This document shows, piece after piece, positions 1 through 7,400 of a DNA stretch of 9,532 nucleotides. Made by a program: the position numbers and the translations under genes. The notes under the pieces were generated by a model, which was not told the origin of the DNA, made no database searches, and worked only from the letters and a program-made list of their open reading frames with translations. Within the stretch, counting starts at the first letter, position 1. The number at the start of each line of letters is the position of its first letter. The stretch is taken from the NCBI GenBank assembly GCA_003516285.1, contig DPCK01000011.1, forward strand, positions 1 to 9,532. The letters are read 5' to 3'. The stretch is from Lutibacter sp. (GTDB lineage Bacteria > Bacteroidota > Bacteroidia > Flavobacteriales > Flavobacteriaceae).

Positions 1-1184
1 GCTTCATCCATTAAATCGATGGCTTTGTCGGGTAAAAACCGATTGGTGATATAACGCTGTGAAAGTTCTACGGCGGCGATAATGGCGTCATCTTTAATCT
101 GCACTTTATGGTGATTTTCGTATTTTTCCTTGATGCCGCGTAAAATTGAAATGGCGCTTTCCGTATCGGGCTCATCAACAGTTACCTTTTGAAACCTGCG
201 TTCCAGCGCTTTGTCTTTTTCAAAATATTTTTGATATTCGTCTAAAGTAGTTGCGCCAATTGCCCTCAATTCGCCTCTTGCCAAAGCAGGTTTTAAAATA
301 TTTGCTGCATCCATCGCGCCTTGACCGCCACCAGCGCCAACCAACGTGTGAATTTCATCAATAAACAAAATGATTTCTCCATTGGAAGAAGTCACCTCCT
401 TGATTACTGATTTTAAGCGTTCTTCAAATTCACCTTTATATTTTGCACCGGCGATAAGCGCTCCCATATCTAAAGAATAAACTTGTTTGTCCTTTAAATT
501 TTCTGGAATGTCGCCTTTCACAATTCTGTGTGCCAAACCTTCTGCAATTGCCGTTTTTCCGGTTCCGGGTTCGCCAACCAACATCGGATTGTTTTTGGTT
601 CTGCGCGATAAAATTTGAAGGATTCTTCTAATTTCTTCATCTCGGCCAATAACAGGATCTAATTTTCCGTCATTTGCCAGTTGATTTAAATTTCGTGCAT
701 ATTTATTCAATGAATTGTAGGTTTCTTCAGCACTTTGGGATGTTACCGTACTTCCTTTCCGTAGTTCTGCAATGGCCGATTTTAAATTTATTTCATTGAC
801 GCCCATATCTTTTAAAATTTGCGATGTGGTGTCTTTTGTATTAAAAATAGCCAACAATAAATGTTCTGTGGAAACATATTCATCTTTCATGTTTTTTGCT
901 TCAATAGCTGCGGTATTCAGCATTTTAGAAGCATTTCCGGAAAGTGAAATTTCACCGCCGGTTACTTTTGAATAAGTTTCCAAAGTCTTGTCAATCAAAT
1001 TTTTAAGCAAGTCTATATTCAACCCTATCTTTTTAAAAATGAAAGGAGCCACATTTTCATCCACTTCAAAAATGGCCTTTAAAATATGCGAATTTTCTAT
1101 TTGTTGATGCCCAAAACTTTGCGCTATTTGTTGCGCTTGTTGCACGGCTTCCTGAGTTTTTATGGTAAATTTATTGAAATCCAT
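1..1184 (-). CDS. clpB: ATP-dependent disaggregase ClpB (N-terminal part, cut by window edge)
   Basis: ClpB is a cytoplasmic hexameric AAA+ chaperone that works with DnaK/DnaJ/GrpE to pull proteins out of aggregates after heat or other stress. The reverse strand reads open from ATG at 1184-1182 to the window edge, giving 394 complete codons, about 45% of the family's usual length of roughly 860 residues. Residues 1 to about 145 form the Clp N-terminal double repeat. NBD1 follows, with Walker A GEPGTGKT at residues 204-211, Walker B ILFIDEIH with Asp276-Glu277, and the sensor/arginine-finger stretch LERRFQKV with Arg329-Arg330. These positions lie within two or three residues of the E. coli equivalents. 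The cut falls just before the coiled-coil M domain, so M domain and NBD2 are not seen. The motif GAGGGQGAMDAANILKPALA favours ClpB over ClpC or ClpA. The start MDFNKFTIK fits Bacteroidota ClpB. The gene is divergent from the YtxJ-like gene. No frameshift or stop was seen. Confidence 0.97.
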   Translation of the reverse strand, partial: MDFNKFTIKTQEAVQQAQQIAQSFGHQQIENSHILKAIFEVDENVAPFIFKKIGLNIDLLKNLIDKTLETYSKVTGGEISLSGNASKMLNTAAIEAKNMKDEYVSTEHLLLAIFNTKDTTSQILKDMGVNEINLKSAIAELRKGSTVTSQSAEETYNSLNKYARNLNQLANDGKLDPVIGRDEEIRRILQILSRRTKNNPMLVGEPGTGKTAIAEGLAHRIVKGDIPENLKDKQVYSLDMGALIAGAKYKGEFEERLKSVIKEVTSSNGEIILFIDEIHTLVGAGGGQGAMDAANILKPALARGELRAIGATTLDEYQKYFEKDKALERRFQKVTVDEPDTESAISILRGIKEKYENHHKVQIKDDAIIAAVELSQRYITNRFLPDKAIDLMDE

Positions 1185-1270
1185 AACTTTTAATTTAATG
1201 GTCTATTTGGTGAACTCTCAAAGAATATTCCACTTAAATAATGGCGTTTAAATAAGTCATTTTGTCTTAT

Positions 1271-1278
1271 CAAATTTA
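1271..1278 (-). promoter_or_regulatory. Possible -7 element of a clpB promoter
   Basis: On the reverse strand TAAATTTG matches the Bacteroidota -7 consensus TAnnTTTG, which would give a leader of about 80 nt before clpB. No TTG is found 17-23 bp upstream, so the -33 half is missing. A second near match closer to the gene, TATTCTTTG at 1227-1219, has one extra spacer base and also lacks a -33 box. A stress gene may use another sigma factor. This is a weak call. Confidence 0.3.
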
Positions 1279-1293
1279 AATTGTAACGACATA

Positions 1294-1326
1294 TTGTCTT
1301 TTTATGTAAGTTATCGTATACATTTG
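1294..1326 (+). promoter_or_regulatory. Promoter of the YtxJ-like gene
   Basis: TTG at 1294-1296, 22 bp, then TACATTTG at 1319-1326 match the Bacteroidota housekeeping promoter TTG-N17-23-TAnnTTTG. Transcription would start near 1331, about 20 nt before the ATG at 1352. The leader is A/T-rich with no Shine-Dalgarno sequence. Confidence 0.6.
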
Positions 1327-1351
1327 CCGTCTTAAAGATAAAACATTTGTA

Positions 1352-1741
1352 ATGGGATTATTCGATAATTTATTTAAAAGTACTGCTGAAGCTGAAAATA
1401 TTTCAATAATAAATTGGGTTGCGCTGACTAATGAAGCCCAGTTAGATGAAATAATGTCGGTGTCCGCTTCAAAACCGGTTTTGATTTTCAAACACAGCAC
1501 CGGCTGTGGCGTCAGCAGAATGGCATTTAAAAATTTTGTACGCGACTTCGATTTTTCAGAAAACGAAATTGCATTGTATTTTTTGGATTTACTGAGCTAT
1601 AGAACTTTGTCCAATGCTATTGCGGAGAAATTTGGTGTTCCGCATCAATCGCCGCAAGTTTTGGTGATTAAAAACGGAAAAGTGATTTATGACGATTCCC
1701 ATTATTCCATATCAATAGAAGCCATAAAAAAAGTTTTGTAG
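1352..1741 (+). CDS. ytxJ: YtxJ-like bacilliredoxin-family protein (DUF2847)
   Basis: A 129-residue, probably cytoplasmic protein of the YtxJ (DUF2847) thioredoxin-fold family, which is linked to bacillithiol-dependent thiol redox in Bacillota and Bacteroidota. Visible marks are the short start MGLF typical of flavobacterial members, a beta strand then KHSTGCGVSRMA with the single active-site Cys52 in a CxxS arrangement (Cys52-Gly-Val-Ser55), a strand ALYFLDLL, and FGVPHQSPQVLVIKNGK, where Ser100-Pro101-Gln102 sits at the thioredoxin cis-proline position. Cys52 is the only cysteine, so chemistry through a mixed disulfide with a low-molecular-weight thiol is expected rather than a CxxC dithiol cycle. 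Family members usually read STRC; here it is STGC. The gene stands alone behind its own promoter and ends at a strong terminator. The family call is firm; its in vivo partner thiol is inferred. Confidence 0.88.
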   Translation: MGLFDNLFKSTAEAENISIINWVALTNEAQLDEIMSVSASKPVLIFKHSTGCGVSRMAFKNFVRDFDFSENEIALYFLDLLSYRTLSNAIAEKFGVPHQSPQVLVIKNGKVIYDDSHYSISIEAIKKVL

Positions 1742-1763
1742 CGTTAAAATCAATTTTATAATT

Positions 1764-1806
1764 AAAAAAAAGGCTGTCTGAAATTAATCGAACAGCCGTT
1801 TTTTTT
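1764..1806. terminator. Bidirectional intrinsic terminator
   Basis: Eight A, then GGCTGT (1772-1777), a 14-nt loop, ACAGCC (1792-1797), G and eight T (1799-1806). The A and T runs extend the stem and give a U-tract in both directions. It can end transcription of the YtxJ-like gene on the plus strand and of the fumarylacetoacetase gene, which stops at 1896 on the minus strand. Confidence 0.85.
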
Positions 1807-1895
1807 ATTAATGTATATTGCCAAATTATTGTATTTTAATCAATTGATTGGTCAAGATTCTCAATTATCATTACTAAAATCTGTATGATAAAGGG

Positions 1896-3191
1896 TTATT
1901 TTAAATGTTTCGGAACCATTGCCGGCATTATTTTACCGGTACATTTTCCAAAACCAATTCTAATTGTATCATTTTTGCAATAGCCGCGAATAATGACATT
2001 GTCGCCATCGTTGAAAAACGTTCTTGTGGTTTTGTCCTTTAAAACAATAGGTTCTTTTCCACCCCAAGTGAGTTCAAGCATAGAACCATAACTATTTTTT
2101 GTCGGACCAGAAATGGTGCCGCTTCCCATTAAATCACCGGCTCTAACATTGCACCCATTGCTGGTATGATGCGCCAATTGCTGTGACATTGACCAGTATA
2201 AATACTTGAAATTTGACTCAGTCAGTAAATTTAAATCGCCATTTTCTGTTTCAAGGGTTGCTTTAAGTTTTATGTCGAAACTGTTTTCAGTATTTTTTTG
2301 CTGTAAATAGGGCAGTAGTCCAGTTTCCTGTTTTGGTCCTTTGCATTTAAAAGGTTCCAAGGCATCCATCGTAATTATCCAAGGGGACATTGTGGAAGCA
2401 AAACTTTTACCTAAAAAAGGTCCGAGCGGCACGTATTCCCATTTTTGAATGTCACGGGCACTCCAGTCGTTAAACAAAACCATTCCGAAAATATATTCTC
2501 CAGCCTCATCAACAGAAATAGGTTCTCCAAAATTATTTACATCCGTGGTAATAAAAGCGGTTTCAAGCTCCATATCCAATGCTTTTGTAGGTCCGAAAAC
2601 TGGTTGCGTTTCTCCGTTTGGAAGTGTTTGCCCGTATGGCCGTCTAATTTTTGTACCCGAAATGACAATAGAGGAAGAACGTCCGTGATAACCAATAGGC
2701 ATATGCAACCAATTGGACATTAACGCATTGTCTGCACCTCTAAACATTATCCCAACATTGGTGGCGTGTTCTTTGCTCGAATAAAAGTCGGTATAATCGC
2801 CAACGTGTATCGGCAATAACATTTCAACCTCATTGACATCGAAAATAATGACTTCCCGATGTTTTAAATTGTCTCTTAAACTCGCGTTTTTTGCATCAAA
2901 TACTTCTGCAATTCTGTTTCTGACCAATCGCCAGGTTTTTCTTCCGTCAGAAATAAAATCGTTTAAGGAATCTTGCATAAACATATCATCGGTCAATGGA
3001 ATTCCTTCAAAATAACCCAATTGATGGAAAGCGCCCAAATCAATTGCGTATTCACCAATTCGAGTTCCAATGGTTATAATGTCATCTTTGGTGATAAAAA
3101 CGCCAAAAGGTATATTTTGAATGGGAAAATCGCAGTTTTCTGCTACATTTAACCAAGATTTTCTGTTTGGATTGTTTGCTGCTATTTGCAT
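1896..3191 (-). CDS. fahA: Fumarylacetoacetase
   Basis: A cytoplasmic Mg/Ca-dependent hydrolase that splits 4-fumarylacetoacetate into fumarate and acetoacetate, the last step of phenylalanine/tyrosine catabolism through homogentisate. The 431 residues compare with about 419 in mammalian FAH. The N-terminal SH3-like domain spans about 1-125 (start MQIAANNPNRKSW, then PIQNIPFGVF), and the FAH catalytic domain spans about 130-431. Expected active-site residues are all present by alignment to mouse FAH: metal ligands Asp135 (DYTDFYSS), Glu208 and Glu210 (DMELE) and Asp242 (NDWSARDIQ); catalytic His142 (KEHATN) and Glu373 (SMLEL); and Arg246, Gln249 and Lys262. The enzyme therefore looks intact. 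No other homogentisate-pathway gene (hppD, hmgA) is next to it, so it stands alone here. It has its own promoter, which overlaps that of glyA. The start is fixed by family length and by the promoter only about 30 nt upstream. Confidence 0.96.
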   Translation of the reverse strand: MQIAANNPNRKSWLNVAENCDFPIQNIPFGVFITKDDIITIGTRIGEYAIDLGAFHQLGYFEGIPLTDDMFMQDSLNDFISDGRKTWRLVRNRIAEVFDAKNASLRDNLKHREVIIFDVNEVEMLLPIHVGDYTDFYSSKEHATNVGIMFRGADNALMSNWLHMPIGYHGRSSSIVISGTKIRRPYGQTLPNGETQPVFGPTKALDMELETAFITTDVNNFGEPISVDEAGEYIFGMVLFNDWSARDIQKWEYVPLGPFLGKSFASTMSPWIITMDALEPFKCKGPKQETGLLPYLQQKNTENSFDIKLKATLETENGDLNLLTESNFKYLYWSMSQQLAHHTSNGCNVRAGDLMGSGTISGPTKNSYGSMLELTWGGKEPIVLKDKTTRTFFNDGDNVIIRGYCKNDTIRIGFGKCTGKIMPAMVPKHLK

Positions 3192-3225
3192 ATCTCTAAT
3201 TTATTAGTAGTATTTTTTTTCTATT

Positions 3226-3254
3226 CAAATATAGAAGTTTATTGTTAAAAGCAA
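3226..3254 (-). promoter_or_regulatory. Promoter of the fumarylacetoacetase gene
   Basis: On the reverse strand, TTG (3254-3252, within TTTTG), 18 bp, then TATATTTG (3233-3226) match TTG-N17-23-TAnnTTTG. The start of transcription would be near 3221, leaving a leader of about 30 nt before the ATG at 3191. This promoter overlaps the glyA promoter on the other strand. Confidence 0.65.
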
Positions 3255-3273
3255 AATGAAATTCCTATTTTTG
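3242..3273 (+). promoter_or_regulatory. Promoter of glyA
   Basis: TTG (3242-3244), 21 bp, then TATTTTTG (3266-3273) match the Bacteroidota housekeeping promoter. Transcription would begin near 3278, about 26 nt ahead of the ATG at 3304. The leader has no Shine-Dalgarno sequence and is T/A-rich, as is usual in this phylum. Confidence 0.68.
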
Positions 3274-3303
3274 CGGAAATTTTAACTTTTAAAATCAATT
3301 TTA

Positions 3304-4578
3304 ATGCAACGTGATCAAATTATCTTCGATTTAATTCAGGACGAAAAAGAGAGACAAACCAATGGCTTGGAATTAATTGCTTCGGAAAACTTTGTAAGTG
3401 AACAAGTTATGGAAGCTACAGGTTCAGTTTTAACCAATAAATATGCAGAAGGATACCCAAACAAACGTTATTATGGCGGTTGTGAAGTGGTTGATGTTGT
3501 TGAGCAGATTGCCATTGACCGTGCAAAACAACTTTTTGGTGCAGAATATGTAAATGTGCAACCTCATTCTGGTTCACAGGCAAATGCCGCGGTTTATCAG
3601 GCTGTTTTAAATCCGGGAGATAAAATTTTAGGTTTCGATTTGTCGCACGGCGGACATTTAACGCACGGTTCTCCGGTAAATTTTTCCGGAAAATTGTATA
3701 AAACATCATTTTATGGCGTTGAAAAAGAAACAGGTGTATTAAATTACGACAAAATTCAGGAAACTGCCACCAAAGAAAAACCAAATTTAATTATTGCAGG
3801 CGCTTCGGCATATTCAAGAGACATAGATTTTAAAAGATTTAGAAAAATAGCCGATTCTGTTGGCGCCTTATTAATGGCCGATATTTCTCATCCTGCCGGC
3901 TTAATAGCCAAAGGAATATTAAATGATCCAATTCCACATTGTCATTTTGTAACCACCACAACGCATAAAACTTTACGCGGACCACGTGGAGGAATTATTA
4001 TGATTGGCAAGGATTTCGACAATCCGTTTGGACAAACATTAAAAAACGGATCGCTTAAAAAAATGTCGGCTTTAATTGATTCAGCTGTTTTTCCAGGAAA
4101 TCAGGGCGGACCATTAGAGCACGTTATTGCGGCAAAAGCCATTGCATTTGGAGAAGCTTTAACCGATGAATTTTTACATTACCAAATTCAAGTAAAGAAA
4201 AATGCTGCGACTATGGCTGCTGCTTTTATGAAAAAAGGTTATGAAATTATTTCTGGAGGAACAGACAATCATATGATGCTGATTGATTTAAGAAATAAAA
4301 ATATTAGCGGAAAAGATGCCGAACAGGCCTTGGTGAAAGCCGATATTACCGTAAATAAAAATATGGTGCCTTTTGATGACAAGTCTCCTTTTGTGACATC
4401 CGGTATCAGAATTGGAGCTGCCGCAGTAACAACTAGAGGCTTAAAAGAAAATGATATGGCCGGAATTGTAAACTTGATTGATGAAGTTATTATGAATTTT
4501 GAAGATGAAACCGTGTTGGAAAGTGTTGCAGAAAGAGTGAATGATATGATGTCGGGTTTGCCTTTATTTGCAAAATAA
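3304..4578 (+). CDS. glyA: Serine hydroxymethyltransferase
   Basis: A cytoplasmic PLP enzyme that interconverts serine plus tetrahydrofolate with glycine plus 5,10-methylene-tetrahydrofolate, the main source of one-carbon units. The 424 residues match the family length (E. coli 417). Visible motifs are the N-terminal GLELIASENF with YAEGYPNKRYYGGCEVVD (substrate and folate site), QPHSGSQAN (phosphate binding), DLSHGGHLTHG, ADISHPAGL with Asp193 and His196 (PLP ring binding and stacking), TTTTHKTLRGPRGG with Lys222 as the Schiff-base lysine, and VFPGNQGGP. The C-terminal part holds TSGIRIGAAAVTTRG, which carries the carboxylate-binding arginine. ISHPAGL and RGPRGG differ slightly from proteobacterial DMAHVAGL and AGPRGG, which I take as lineage differences. 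The gene is a single transcription unit with its own promoter and terminator, and is unrelated in pathway to the divergent fumarylacetoacetase gene. Confidence 0.98.
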   Translation: MQRDQIIFDLIQDEKERQTNGLELIASENFVSEQVMEATGSVLTNKYAEGYPNKRYYGGCEVVDVVEQIAIDRAKQLFGAEYVNVQPHSGSQANAAVYQAVLNPGDKILGFDLSHGGHLTHGSPVNFSGKLYKTSFYGVEKETGVLNYDKIQETATKEKPNLIIAGASAYSRDIDFKRFRKIADSVGALLMADISHPAGLIAKGILNDPIPHCHFVTTTTHKTLRGPRGGIIMIGKDFDNPFGQTLKNGSLKKMSALIDSAVFPGNQGGPLEHVIAAKAIAFGEALTDEFLHYQIQVKKNAATMAAAFMKKGYEIISGGTDNHMMLIDLRNKNISGKDAEQALVKADITVNKNMVPFDDKSPFVTSGIRIGAAAVTTRGLKENDMAGIVNLIDEVIMNFEDETVLESVAERVNDMMSGLPLFAK

Positions 4579-4601
4579 ACTGTCTTTTATGTATTTTTAA
4601 T

Positions 4602-4638
4602 AAACCGTCTAAGAATTAAATCTTGGGACGGTTTTTTT
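4602..4638 (+). terminator. Intrinsic terminator of glyA
   Basis: AAACCGTC (4602-4609) pairs with GACGGTTT (4627-4634). An inner AAGA/TCTT pairing around the loop ATTAAA extends the hairpin, and seven T run from 4632 to 4638. It lies about 23 nt after the glyA stop codon. Confidence 0.88.
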
Positions 4639-4731
4639 ATTTCTATTCAATTTGCTTTTTTGAAGTTGAAAATTGTACTTCCCTTTATTATCGTTGACTA
4701 ATTCCTATTGATTTTGATTCGTGCGAAATTT

Positions 4732-4759
4732 CCCCTTCAGGTTAGGGGGCTTTTTTTTT
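4732..4759 (+). terminator. Second terminator-like hairpin in the glyA/hydrolase tail-to-tail gap
   Basis: CCCCT (4732-4736) pairs with AGGGG (4744-4748) around a 7-nt loop, followed by GC and nine T (4751-4759). By its T-run it acts on plus-strand transcripts, probably as a backup to the glyA terminator that blocks readthrough antisense to the hydrolase gene. The T-run overlaps the hydrolase stop codon. In the minus direction the hairpin follows that stop but has no good U-tract, so it would be a weak terminator there. Confidence 0.6.
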
Positions 4760-7367
4760 ATTCTAGTCGCAGGCTTATGATCGCAATTCCGTGTTTATCT
4801 GTCAACTCATTTTCTGGAATACCTGGACCAATAGAGAATTGGATGCTTTCAACTTTGTTAATGTCAAATTCTGACGACAGGTAATGATCCAAATAATATG
4901 GCAAAAAGCTCGGGTAAGGTCTTGGCAAAGTAACCGTTTTTACGGGTTTTAAATCAGCCAAAGACATTTTATAATCGGTGCTTTCCGTACCAATTTCTAT
5001 GATATTTCCAAAAGAAGAGCCATCGTTCATCACAAAAGCAATCTGTAATTTACAAGATTTATCATTCAACGATCTTCCGTTAAAAATGAAATTTTTCATT
5101 GAAGTCAGATCATTTTTTCGGCTTTTAATTTTATCCAAAATAAAATGTTTAAAGCTATAATCGTAGATTGGTGTTGCATTCAGATTTTCAACATCAACCT
5201 CAAATAATTTTTCAAGATTCATTTGGTATTCTGCTTCGCCATCATTTTTTATGGGAACCAATTGAAATGATTTTCGCCAATCTCTTACCAATAAATCAGT
5301 ATCTTTTGCAGCATTGAAAAGATGGATTGGGTTTGAATTTGGAACCACACGCACTTCAAAAGTGCTTCTGTCGTAAAAATCCCAATCAAACGGACGGCCT
5401 TTCTTTTCAGCTGGATAGGTGGTGTAACTTTCTTCCTGATGTTTTACAATAATATGGTAAGACAAAAATCCGGACTTCATCATTTCTGCGGGAATCGTTG
5501 CTAAATATGAATATGCGTCGGTATTTTCCATCTCATAAAATTCACTTTTATTGCCAGCATAAACCACCAATTGCATTGCTTGAGGTTCATTTGGCGCAAT
5601 ATATTTTACCGTAATTGTTAAGGGCAAGTTTTCAGAAACTTCATTCTCAGACGTGTGTTTAAACCACGGTTTGGTCACCGATGTTTCGGGTGCATAAAAA
5701 TCGCTTAATTTGCCAAAACCAAATTGATTATTGGCCGACCAATTTTTAGAAACACCTTTTTTACTGAGGATATAGGTTCCAGGTATGATTGAAAAATTGC
5801 CGTTTTCGATCAATTTGGAAACTGAATTACCTTTATTTACAGCTTCCAAACTGAATTGTGAGCCCAAGTTTTGAAGATGAATTTCCATAATATGGCTTTT
5901 CCAGTTGATGACGCCCACTGTTTTTTCCGGACTGTTTCTTCCAAAAGGATTGTCCACCCAAAAGGCATCTGGCATCACTTCCAAACGCCAAATTCCATCT
6001 TCAATTTTATCTAAAAAATAAGCGCCCAATCCATCATATTTTATCAAATTCGAATTTGCAAATCCGGCAATCTTGTTTAATTTGGCCTCATTTACAGGTT
6101 TTGCAGCAGTATTATTTGTGTAAATAAACTTGGTTGTTGCATTGTATAAGGCCAAATCATCTTGATAATTCACTTTAAAATCGTCAAAAGCCAGATTTTC
6201 AGGATATTTTCCATAATCTTTATTCATCGGAATTTGATGAAAAACTTCGGAAGCGATCATCAAGCTCAAAGCCTTTTGAGGCGTGTAAGCCAAGTTCATA
6301 TAATGTGTGTTATACTCTGTATTGTTGGAAGCCAAATAGGTTGGGTCATAAGCAAAATGGGTGGCCAATTGAATACCGGCTTCCCTAAAACTTCTGGCCA
6401 TTGCCGGATAAATATAAGATCTTCCCACATCAGCAGCATCGAACTCATACACATATTTTGCACCGTGATATTTTTTGATAGTTTTATCAAAAGGAATGTT
6501 ATAATCGTCGGTATTCGGCAGTAAATTTCCAGGAATTTCGCGCTGATAACCCAAACCTGTCGCGTACCATTGAAACGTTCCGCCCTGAATATCGGCTTTA
6601 AAATAGGCTTCAACCAAATGAACAGAATGGCTGATATTGTATAAAATAGGTTTTTTAGTGCCGCTTTTTCGAATAGCTTTTACCATTCCTTTAATAAATT
6701 TTGTGACTTCTTTTTCACTTCCTCTGTGATGCGGTTCGTTGCTAATTTCAAAAGCAATGATATTTGGATCATTTTTATAGGCCAAACCAGTATATGGATT
6801 CACATGGTTCAAAAATTGATATAAATAATTTTGTTGCGCTTTAATGGCGGCAGGGTTTGTAAGATTCTTGTCTTTACCGTATTTATGGGAAAATCCCGGT
6901 GTGTTTTCATCTGGTTCAGGCCAGCCGTTTCCCCAAAAAGCAATGGGCGTTATGACAGCACGAATACCATTGTCCGCTAATTTTTTCATCAAAAAATCGA
7001 AAGTGTCCAAATGCTCATTTGCAATCAGGTTTCCCAAGGTGTCGCTAATTTCTGTATCCCAAACGTGAATACGAAACAAATCGAATCCCAATCGGGAAAA
7101 ATGATACACATCATTTTCAATGGCTTTTTTGGGGTCGATGTCCATTCGTTTTGCAGAACGATAAGCGTGCGCAAACGGAACCGTATAATTTACGCCAAAA
7201 CCTTGAACTTCTTTATTCGATAATTTCCATTTCATTACCCCATTTTTATCGACAAACACATCACCTTTTGGCGCTTTATATTGCCCAAAAAATGTGGTGA
7301 AATTTAGTAGAAATATGATCAAAAAAGCATTTAAAAAAAATTTGTGAAAATTAGTTTTTGGTTTCAT
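4758..7367 (-). CDS. Secreted multidomain clan GH-A (GH5-like) glycoside hydrolase
   Basis: An 869-residue exported protein, probably a retaining glycosidase acting on an unidentified plant, algal or microbial polysaccharide. Residues 1-29 form a signal peptide (basic start, hydrophobic core FFLNAFLIIFLLNFTTFF, cleavage near GQ) with no lipobox cysteine, so a periplasmic or released protein is expected. Residues about 50-380 form a TIM barrel of clan GH-A. Arg99 lies in FRIHVWDTE, the acid/base is Glu211 in EISNEPHH, Tyr268 sits in QWYATG, and the likely nucleophile is Glu308 in YVYEFDAADVG. Residues about 430-560 look like a beta-rich accessory domain (WRLEVMPDAFWVDNPFG), about 580-676 an Ig-like beta sandwich, and about 680-869 another beta-rich, possibly carbohydrate-binding module. 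No type IX sorting domain is seen. There is no SusC/SusD pair beside it, so it is not in an obvious polysaccharide utilization locus. It starts 33 bp after the upstream small membrane-protein gene with no terminator or clear promoter between, suggesting co-transcription. The exact GH family is uncertain. Confidence 0.85.
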   Translation of the reverse strand: MKPKTNFHKFFLNAFLIIFLLNFTTFFGQYKAPKGDVFVDKNGVMKWKLSNKEVQGFGVNYTVPFAHAYRSAKRMDIDPKKAIENDVYHFSRLGFDLFRIHVWDTEISDTLGNLIANEHLDTFDFLMKKLADNGIRAVITPIAFWGNGWPEPDENTPGFSHKYGKDKNLTNPAAIKAQQNYLYQFLNHVNPYTGLAYKNDPNIIAFEISNEPHHRGSEKEVTKFIKGMVKAIRKSGTKKPILYNISHSVHLVEAYFKADIQGGTFQWYATGLGYQREIPGNLLPNTDDYNIPFDKTIKKYHGAKYVYEFDAADVGRSYIYPAMARSFREAGIQLATHFAYDPTYLASNNTEYNTHYMNLAYTPQKALSLMIASEVFHQIPMNKDYGKYPENLAFDDFKVNYQDDLALYNATTKFIYTNNTAAKPVNEAKLNKIAGFANSNLIKYDGLGAYFLDKIEDGIWRLEVMPDAFWVDNPFGRNSPEKTVGVINWKSHIMEIHLQNLGSQFSLEAVNKGNSVSKLIENGNFSIIPGTYILSKKGVSKNWSANNQFGFGKLSDFYAPETSVTKPWFKHTSENEVSENLPLTITVKYIAPNEPQAMQLVVYAGNKSEFYEMENTDAYSYLATIPAEMMKSGFLSYHIIVKHQEESYTTYPAEKKGRPFDWDFYDRSTFEVRVVPNSNPIHLFNAAKDTDLLVRDWRKSFQLVPIKNDGEAEYQMNLEKLFEVDVENLNATPIYDYSFKHFILDKIKSRKNDLTSMKNFIFNGRSLNDKSCKLQIAFVMNDGSSFGNIIEIGTESTDYKMSLADLKPVKTVTLPRPYPSFLPYYLDHYLSSEFDINKVESIQFSIGPGIPENELTDKHGIAIISLRLE

Positions 7368-7400
7368 TTATGATTTTCTATGGATGAAAACTAAATATTT

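Noticed and set aside
772..975. Open frame on the plus strand inside clpB
   Set aside because: Antisense shadow of a fully conserved ClpB coding frame, with no recognisable protein features or promoter.
1838..1849. 12-bp palindrome AATCAATTGATT between the terminator and the fumarylacetoacetase stop codon
   Set aside because: Short and AT-rich, in a region between two convergent gene ends where an operator is not expected. Chance is likely.
3416..3784. Minus-strand open frame of 122 codons inside glyA
   Set aside because: Antisense to conserved SHMT motifs; composition (many H, Q, N) is what glyA codons give on the reverse strand.
6162..6524. Plus-strand open frame of 120 codons inside the glycosidase gene
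   Set aside because: It overlaps the conserved GH-A barrel, including its nucleophile region, and has no domain, leader or promoter of its own.
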